Shown here piece by piece: positions 57,101-64,000 of a DNA stretch of 64,000 nt (the stretch's first letter is position 1; each line of letters opens with the position of its first letter). The DNA is from Cordilura impudica (lineage: Eukaryota; Arthropoda; Insecta; Diptera; Scathophagidae). The stretch is taken from NCBI GenBank assembly GCA_963682025.1, contig OY821521.1, positions 190,960,575 through 191,024,574 of the forward strand. The letters are read 5' to 3'. The translations under genes were made by a program, and so were the position numbers. The notes beneath the pieces are model-generated. The model was not told the origin of the DNA. It did no database searches and worked only from the letters and a program-made list of their open reading frames with translations.

Positions 57101-57472
57101 CTAGCAGATTCCAGCACTCGAAATTCGAGTGCAAATTCTATGAGCTTTTATTTTTTCATTTAATAAAGACCCTAAAGGTTTGCTTCACAATTCAACTCAT
57201 TTTAAATGAAGAAAACAAATTCAACATATTAACACAAACACATTAACAAATTTAATAAACACACACATAGCATTGTATAATTTTATGTATGTGTTAGTAG
57301 CAACTTTAAACGATCATAACTCCAAAAAAATATTCAAGACTATGAAAATCTATAAATCTGGATAACAGGTAAAAAGAAAAACCTTTCAAATGATAAATTT
57401 GTTGTCAAAATCGGGGTAAAACTGTGAAACTTACATCGGTTACAAGAAATCGCCTTTCCTATTAATATTATA
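57101..57472 (-). mobile_element. Non-autonomous Helitron, copy H7
   Basis: Reads inward from CTAGCAGATTCCAGCACTCG with hairpin CACTCGAAATTCGAGTG, to CGCCTTTCCTATTAATATTA. Full length but diverged in the middle (GCAACTTTAAACGATCATAA instead of ...AAATGCAATTTACTC). Confidence 0.8.
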
Positions 57473-57869
57473 GAAACCAGTTTCGATATACATATGAAAG
57501 AGATATACAATTAAAAAAGAAATAGATTTTTCTAAAAAAATCGATCGGAAGGGGATTCAAAAACGCTCGAGTGAAGGTTTTAAAAAATAAAAAAAGTACA
57601 AATGATATTTGAAATAAAATAGCGGTTTCGATATATAAAATAGATATAAAATTAAAATTAAAAAAATTCTTAAAAATCGATCGGTAGAGGGTTCAAAAAA
57701 GACTAACTGAAGGCCCCATAAAAAATAATTTGATTTTAAATAAAAACTACCGAAATATATAATTAAAAATAAAATTTTATTCAAAAAAACAAATACTTCT
57801 CTGTGCGACTTGACGTGTAGATGGAGGCAATTGTTTGAAATTTCCAGAACCTTACATTCAACGTTATAA

Positions 57870-58750
57870 TGAAAAAAGTACAAAGTTTGCTATGAAAATT
57901 TTCTGTTCCATACAATTTTCATTTAAAATCACATTTAAAGTTACTTCTTTTAGTTAATAGAGCCATTTAATAACATTGAAATTTTTACATATTTAATTTG
58001 TGCACAATTTCAGCTTAAATTGCACCAACAATAATATAGCAACAACATTCATAAATGAAACATATTTCAAACAAGTCTCCATCTCAATTTCTGTCAACAA
58101 TTTACATAGTGGATGGGTTTTGTCACACACACACATCATGATGATGGGTGTATAAATTTACACAGGAAAATAAGCCATCTGTCGTTGGAACAGAACAAAA
58201 ACAAAACAAACAAAAAAAAAAAACATTTATAGACACTGTCGCACAGCAGATTTGCGTGAACGACAGCGAAAATTTCAACAATAGAGTGGGAGTAGTTGAA
58301 ATTCAACATCCGCACATATGTGAATTACATTTTTTTTTGCTCTTATTTAACTTTACATCGTATGCCACAGGGTGTACAGTTTGTTAAACCGTTTTTAAAA
58401 TTTTTCAAAAATGAGCCAAAAATTAGTTAAACATTTATTATATATACATAGATACATTTATATTATGTTTATGTATTTTTAACACTTCTTATGTTTATAT
58501 TAAAATCTAATATTTCTATAATCTTTAAACAATTTTCATACATAAATTTTTTTATGAAATATTAAAAAAAAAATTAAAACTTTTCAAATATAACATTTAT
58601 TAATGAAATATTTAAAAAAAAAAGAATTTAGAAAAAAATTAAAAAATGTTTATGAAAAAATTTTGTAAATAATGTTTTTGACTGACTGCCAAGAAATGGT
58701 TTTACTAAAGTACAGTTTTGGAATATCCAATATTTGCAGTATAACTACAA
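57870..58750. other. Unassigned AT-rich DNA
   Basis: No gene or family assigned. The less AT-rich patch 58080-58385 contains CACACACACATCATGATGATG and an open frame at 58148-58387 without homology I can name. Confidence 0.35.
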
Positions 58751-59550
58751 CTAGCAGAGCTCAGCCCTCGAAATTCGAGTGCAAATTCTAGGTAATTTTA
58801 TTTTTTCAGTTAATAAATAACTTTATGTAAGTTAAATAACAATTCAATACTTTTTAAATAAAATTTATTAAATTTCATTATAAATATTTGTTGAACACAT
58901 AGAAGATATATAAATCGGCTTGTTAATAAATAGTTTTGGAAGAGCCTAAAGGTGAATGCCAATTTTAGCCAACTCAGAACTCAACACAGGGCTTTTGATA
59001 TTTATAATAAACACACACACAGTATGGGTTTGTAGCAACTTTAAATAAGCATTCTTCCAAAAAAAAAAAAAAAAAACGTTCCAGACGATACAAATCTGTA
59101 AATATGGTGGCCAGCTTAAAAGAAATAGCTTTGAAATGAGATATATTTGGTCAAAATCGGTTTGTAAATAAAAGTTTTACATCACTCACAAGAAATCGCC
59201 TTGCCTATTAATATTATATATTTTGCAATTTCTTTTTTTTACTAAGAGTTTTTTATTCCGGGTTATATGTATAAGGAAAATACTATTTAACCTTTTGATA
59301 TTTATAATAAACACACCCAGTATGTGTTTTATGTATGTGTTAGTAGCAACTTTAAATGAGCATTCTTCCAAAAAAAAATGTTCCAGTTGGTGCAAATCTG
59401 TAAATATGGTGGACAGCTTAAAAGAAATACCTTTCAAATGAGGTACGGTTGGTCAAAGTCGGTTTGTAAATAAAAGTTTTACATCAGTCACAAGAAATCG
59501 CCTTGCCTATTAATATTACATATTTTGCAATTTATTTTTTTTACTAAAAG
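58751..59550 (-). mobile_element. Helitron copy H8 with duplicated 5' half
   Basis: Reads inward from CTAGCAGAGCTCAGCCCTCG with hairpin CTCGAAATTCGAG (58767-58779). The half ending CGCCTTGCCTATTAATATTA occurs at about 58995-59240 and again at 59295-59550 with ~300-bp spacing. Both copies contain AGCATTCTTCCAAAAAAAAA, CAAATCTGTAAATATGGTGG and AAATAAAAGTTTTACATCA. Confidence 0.75.
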
Positions 59551-59684
59551 TTATTATTTCCCGGTTTTTTTTACACCTCTAAATTATTTTTAGTGCGGTT
59601 TAAACAAATTTGTATCAAAAATTCCTATTATAAATATGTACACTAGGGAGGCTACCCATAGATTCGAAAAAAACTTTATTTTTA

Positions 59685-60186
59685 TACCCTCCACATCATT
59701 GTACACATATATATATATCAGTTTGTGTATATCAGTTTGTCATTCGGTTTGTAACGCATCGAAACATTAATTATTGTTGATCTTTATAACAACTCGAGTT
59801 GATATAGCGGTGTCAGCCAGTCCGTCTGTCCGTCCGTCCGCCTGTTGAAGTCACGCTTATTTACAAAATAAACCATTTACTTGGGTAAAGTTATGATAAT
59901 ATTGTTTGCTATTAATTCGATCAGGTTGCTATTGAAAATGGGGTACATTGAGCATCTTTAGACCAAGATATGGCCTAACATATGAAAACACCTCTAATAA
60001 ATGTTGTAAATTCAGTGTGTTGGTTACAATGATTTAGTATTAAGTTTACTCAGTTGCTTACTTCTTCAAATATTTTATTAACATTTATTTTAAAAAGTGC
60101 AATACGTCCAGATATTACTGTAAATGTAAAAACGAGATGGAGGGTATCAAAGATTTAGCATAGCCAAATTTAAAACTCTTACCTAT
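59685..60186 (+). mobile_element. Family C copy C7, essentially complete
   Basis: It starts TTTTTATACCCTCCACATCA and has GTCCGTCTGTCCGTCCGTCC near 59820. Next come TAAACCATTTACTTGGGTAA, TAGACCAAGATATGGCC and CAGTGTGTTGGTTACAATG. It ends GGAGGGTATCAAAGATTTAG, a decayed hairpin and AAACTCTTACC. It is about 500 bp and the best reference for the family. Confidence 0.7.
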
Positions 60187-60289
60187 ATTTTGTTTGATTA
60201 CAAATGTAAATAGTAGAAACATTTAACAACTTACTTTCATGAGTACATACTTAAGTTTAACCCTCTAAGGGTTAAATAGCAGTAAATAC

Positions 60290-60440
60290 ATACCCAGCAA
60301 AAAAAAGGTGATGTCATCCTAAAAGAATCACTTCTGCATTGCTTAAAAGGTAACAAAATAGAAACAATTAATAACAACCTGAAAAATTCCACTATTTTTC
60401 TCTTAGTAGGACACCAAAGAGGAATACTTTACTTAGCGAA
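60290..60440. other. Transition into the A-run/T-run array
   Basis: CCCAGCAAAAAAAAGGTGATG at 60293 resembles the CCCAG-type ends of the MITE at 53.6 kb, but no partner end is found. No coding sequence. Confidence 0.25.
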
Positions 60441-62690
60441 GCCAGCGTTAAAATTGTTATCCCTAAAAAGATGTACTTTTTGAAAAAAGATACCTCTTAA
60501 CAAAATGGTTTTTTAAAAAAATTTTTTTTTTTAATTTAGGTTTATCAAAACAAGGTACTTTTTTTAAAAAAAATTGGTACTTTTGCAAAAAGGCGTATAA
60601 CAGAACTATTTTAAAAAAGGTACTTAAAAATAAGTATTTTAAAAAAGTACTTTTTAAGAGAATGTTAATTTTTTTATAGAAATGTATTTTTTAAAAAAGT
60701 ACTTTTAAAAAAGGTACTTTTTTAACAAGTTTTTTAATAAACTGTACTTTTTTTTATCTAAATGTACTGTTTAAAAAACATTTCAAAATAAATAAATAAT
60801 TTTTTAAATAATTTTTTTAAAAAAAAGTTAAGCTTTTTATAAAAAAAAAGTATTGTACATTTTTCAAAAAAAGGTACTTTTTTAAAAAGTTTTTTGATAA
60901 AATGTAATATTTAATACATTGTGCTATTTAAGAAGTACTTTTTAGGAAAAAGCGCTTTTTAACCTCTTAACAAGGTTTTTTACATTTAGTTTCTTCAAAA
61001 AAGGATACTTTAAAAAAGCTACATTTTGAAAAATGGTTAATTTTCAAAAAAAAAAGGTTCATTCTTAAAAAAAGTTACTTAAAAAAAAATTTTTTTTTCT
61101 AAAAATATAAAATTTTTTTTCAAAATTACATTTTAGAAAATTTTAAAAAATTCAACTTTAAAAAAAGGTACTTATAAAAAAATTTTCTTTTTAAAAGGGC
61201 AGTTTTTTCAAAAAGGATACATTTTACAAAAAAAGGTACTATTTTTAAGAATGTAATTTTAATAATCAGATCCTTTTCAAAAAATGGACTTTCTAAGAAA
61301 AAAGTATTTTTTTAAAAAAGGTGTTTTTTTTAACATAATTTTTTTGAAACAATTTACTTCTTTTAAAAAAAGGTATTTCAAAAAAATTTACTTTTTAAAA
61401 AATGATATTTTTTGAAAAAGGTGATTATTTTTTTTCAAATGGGTGCTTTTAAAAACAAAACAGGTTTTTGAAAAAGTAGCTTTTTACTAAAATTACTTTT
61501 TTACTGAAAGGTATTTTTTAAAAAAAGAGGTACTTTTCTGAAGAAAGTACTTATTAAAAAAAGAGGTACTTTTCTGAAAAAAGTACTTTTTTAAAAAAGC
61601 TGCTTTTTAGAAAAGGTTTTTTTCTTAAAAAACCACAACTTTTTTAATAAAAGGTTTTTTACTTAAAGATAAGGTGTTTTTAATGCAGTTTTTTTTAAAA
61701 AGGTACTTTAAAAAAATGTCCTTTTTGAAAAAGGCAAATTTAAGAAAAAAGTGTTTTATTTTAAATGGTACTTTAAAAAAAAGGTACCTTTATTAAAAAA
61801 GTATTTTTTATAAAAAAAAGTATTTATTTAAAAAAGGGGGTTTTTCATAAAAAACTTAAGTTATTTATTTTACTTTTCTTTGAAATTTTTCTTTTTTAAA
61901 ATAAAGATACTTATAAAAAAATTTTCTTTTTAAAAAGGGCTCTTTTTTCAAAAAGGGTACATTTTACAATAAAAAGGTACTTTTTTAAGAAAAAAGCATT
62001 TAAAAAAAAAATTTTTTTTTCAAACATACTTTTTTTTAAATAATTTACCTTTTTTAAAAAAAGGTAAGTTGGAAAAATTTACTTTTTTAAAAATGGTATT
62101 TTTTGAAAGAGGTGAGTTTTTTTTAAAATGGGTGCTTTTAAAAACAAAAAAGGGTTTTTTTAAAAAGGTACTTTTTTTTATTAAAATTAGTTTTTTTTAC
62201 TGAATGTACTTTTTTTAAAAAAAGAGGTACTTTTCTGAAAAGTAATTTTTTAAAAAAAGAGGAACTTTTCTGAAAAAAGTACTTTTTTAAAAAAGCTTCT
62301 TTTTAAAAAAGGTTTTTTCTTTAAAAAAACAAATTTTTTGATAAAAGGTTTCAAGAAGTAGTACCTTTTAAGATAACGTACTTTTTAACAATTAATACTT
62401 TTTAAAAGTAAGGTTTTTTAATTCAGTTGTTTTAAAAAAAGGTACTTTAAAATAATGTCCTTTTTGAAAAAAGGCAAACTTTTTAAAAAGTATTTTATTT
62501 TAAATGGTACTTTTCTTAAAAAAAATTAAATTTATTACAAGTTTTACTTTTTTAAAAAATTTTTCTTTTTTAAAAAAAGGTACTTATAAAAATATTTTCT
62601 TTTCAAAAAAGGTAATTTAAAAAAGGTACTCTTAAAGAAAAAAATTACTTTTTTAATAAAAAGGTACTTTTTAATAAAAAGGACAGTTTT
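60440..62690. repeat. Degenerate array of AAAAAAGGTACTTTTTT blocks
   Basis: Over 2.2 kb, short palindrome-like blocks of an A-run, GGTAC and a T-run follow one another at irregular 25-45-bp spacing. A higher-order period is visible: TACTTATAAAAAAATTTTC near 61170, 61909 and (diverged) 62582; GAGGTACTTTTCTGA near 61530 and 62224; and AATGTCCTTTTTGAAAAA near 61705 and 62453. Confidence 0.8.
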
Positions 62691-62699
62691 GCTGTTCTC

Positions 62700-63020
62700 A
62701 AAGCCCTAAGATAAAAGAATATCATATAGAAGAGTGAAAAAGAAAACGTTAGTGTATTTAAACGAATCCGAGAGCATGATATTAGGCTAGGTCAAAGTGA
62801 CATCGCTCGGTGGGGACACAGTTGAAACTAATATTTGAATCCCTCTATCGGAATTATCAAATATCATCGAAGAAATGGCTGAGACTGCCTTAAAAAAAGC
62901 TGGCCATAACCGACCTCCTGTAGAATTTCACAGAACTGTGACCCATGATTGATCCAAGACAAAAATCTCCTTGCCTTTGGCAAAGGGACTGACAGTACGC
63001 TTATGTTGAAAACAGTAAAA
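62700..63020. other. Unassigned DNA
   Basis: Composition becomes less AT-rich after 62690. No open frame or repeat match recognised. Confidence 0.35.
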
Positions 63021-63027
63021 TTGGATA

Positions 63028-63110
63028 CAGTAGAAGCCCTGTTATCCGGAATTATTGGGGTTGAGAGCCTTTAAGATAATCGAATATTCCGCATAATTGT
63101 GGGAGCAAAA
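63028..63110. repeat. pogo/Tigger-like terminal sequence
   Basis: TA then CAGTAGAAGCCCTGTTATCC, followed by GGAATTATTGGGGTTGAGAG and a TTCCGCATAATTGTGGGAGC echo, resembles the terminal repeats of pogo/Tigger elements (TA target, CAGT start, TTATCCGG). The matching right end is not found in the window. Confidence 0.45.
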
Positions 63111-63119
63111 GTTGTACTC

Positions 63120-63990
63120 TTTTTTATGCACTGGCTTGCCAGAGACGTGATACAATGGCCTATAACCTACCTCCAAGTGGTGCTCCTGGGCAACGCTAGG
63201 CAAAGCCAGTTAATTCTGGTGATTATTCCTAGCTGCTAAAGGTTAAGGAAGAGAAATGTCTGCCAGTGCAATCCTACACGGGGGATAACTGGTAGTTACT
63301 AAATTGGCTAATTAGTAGCGAAGCCTTACCAAAAGGCGCTAAATTTGGTACTGCGGGGAGATCGAATTGCCCAAAAAGAGGACTCTTCGACTTCTTGCGG
63401 ATACCAAGCGAGCCATAGTACTGTAATCTGATAGCCGACTGGTGGATCGTGAAACATCCAACCAGATGAAAAGGTTGTCACACCCCTTTAATATATGTGA
63501 GTCCAAGTTGCATTGACGGTATTGTTGGACCACATTACGAAAGTGGCACTAGAGGCTTTCGAATCTGATGTGCAGAGGAGATCGCTGTGTGTGACTAGTA
63601 GGGGTGGTTGTGGAGTGGAAGAGCTGGTATATGCGTTGGAAGGGAATGCTGGTATATGCGTTGGTTGGTGGCATGAGTGGAAGATGAGTCGCAAGATGAA
63701 TCGGATGCAAGAATGTCGGATGTAGCATGAGTAGAAGTCTTTTTGACGATACAAGAGTGCGTAGAAATGGGTCAGAAAACAGTACTATGGTAAGCAAGGT
63801 CAAAGCAGAAGTCTTTGACGAATCTTTTACGATCTCATTGGGAACGGCCCCTCGGGGAGTTTCGCAGTGGCTTGTGGGCCCCGTAACGCGGGCAGATCAC
63901 AGATCGATGTGGAGGTGCATTCACCCAGGTGTTGCTACCTCCAAAGCAAAAGAGTTTTAGATAGGCCCGACACAATAACAAAGTGTGGAG
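63120..63990 (+). other. GC-richer block, possibly the 5' region of an element running off the window
   Basis: This ~870-bp block is markedly less AT-rich than anything else in the window. It contains adjacent plus-strand open frames at 63513-63725 and 63727-63960 (70 and 77 codons) that overlap or abut at TAGCATGAG. The second begins MSRSLFDDTRVRRNGSENS. A short direct repeat GCTGGTATATGCGTTGG occurs at about 63625 and 63650. I do not recognise the proteins. Contrast in composition and position suggest the 5' UTR and start of a LINE ORF1, but a host sequence cannot be excluded. Confidence 0.3.
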
Positions 63991-64000
63991 TGATGCCGTA

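Larger units (their letters stand above)
53235..57860. repeat. Family E decayed tandem array, host of many insertions
   Basis: Degenerate units of roughly 100-200 bp repeat 'ATTCGATCGGRTGGGRGTTCAA', 'AACCGCCCGATGGTCCTCTAA', 'AATTTGCTGATGG' and 'GGTTTCGATACATAAAATAAA'. Units are visible near 53285, 54600, 55140, 55330, 55440, 55570, 56900, 57010, 57490, 57600 and 57680. Short pieces also occur near 52390. Helitrons H5-H7, a MITE, element F2 and a fold-back element interrupt it. ORFs such as 55422-55610 are repeat translations. Confidence 0.65.

Noticed and set aside
63488..63803. Two overlapping minus-strand frames with Thr/Pro/His-rich sequence
   Set aside because: They overlap the plus-strand frames in the GC-rich end and show low-complexity composition from the GCTGGTATATGCGTTGG repeat; no homology recognised. 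Left open only as part of that block.

Overview
This window is AT-rich, repeat-dominated nuclear DNA of an insect, most likely a higher (brachyceran) fly. The evidence is the company of elements: mariner copies, a jockey-type LINE, Helitrons, mini-me-like repeats carrying GTCY microsatellites, a Transib and a hAT. I find no intact host gene, no tRNA or rRNA, no CRISPR array and no operon. Every stretch with protein homology is a broken transposable-element gene. The rest is nested mobile elements, satellite-like arrays and unassigned AT-rich DNA, which suggests a large intron, an intergenic desert or pericentromeric DNA.

Layout. 0-8 kb: decayed tandem repeats split by a LINE remnant, then a palindromic piggyBac-like element with a second piggyBac-like element at its centre, which itself holds a Helitron; a hAT fragment follows. 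8-16 kb: two mini-me-like repeats ('family B'), an internally deleted mariner, a LINE tail, a heptamer array (AAAAATN)n, and a minus-strand mariner split by an element whose ~120-bp units have expanded to about nine. 16-18 kb: unassigned DNA. 17.9-20.5 kb: a jockey-type LINE with a target duplication and a heptamer array inside its endonuclease gene. 20.5-31 kb: a 16-bp minisatellite, family B copies, a TIR element, a LINE 3' end, a hAT with a perfect 8-bp target duplication, and a Helitron helicase remnant. 30.7-36.8 kb: a 5' mariner half that runs into 5.5 kb of (AATTTTT)n satellite containing a ~2.1-kb internal duplication.

36.8-46.7 kb: repeat families B and C, a Helitron, then the most interesting object, a Transib transposon (40847-45739). 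Its transposase is related to the RAG1 core, and both ends have a heptamer, 23-bp spacer and A-rich layout like the recombination signals of V(D)J recombination. It is dead: stops, frameshifts, a 770-bp insertion and Asn in place of a presumed catalytic Asp. 46.7-52 kb: unassigned DNA, a short MITE and family C copies. 52-58 kb: a decayed ~100-200-bp tandem array ('family E') invaded by Helitrons, a MITE, the short copy of the 14-kb element and a 700-bp fold-back element. 58-64 kb: a Helitron with a duplicated half, an intact-looking family C copy, a 2.2-kb array of A-run/GGTAC/T-run blocks with a ~700-bp higher-order period, and a GC-richer end that may be the 5' part of another element.

The genes do not form a pathway; the relationships here are nesting and relative age. 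Convention used for families B and C: the strand given is the one on which the GTCY microsatellite reads and the terminal hairpin is at the 3' end.
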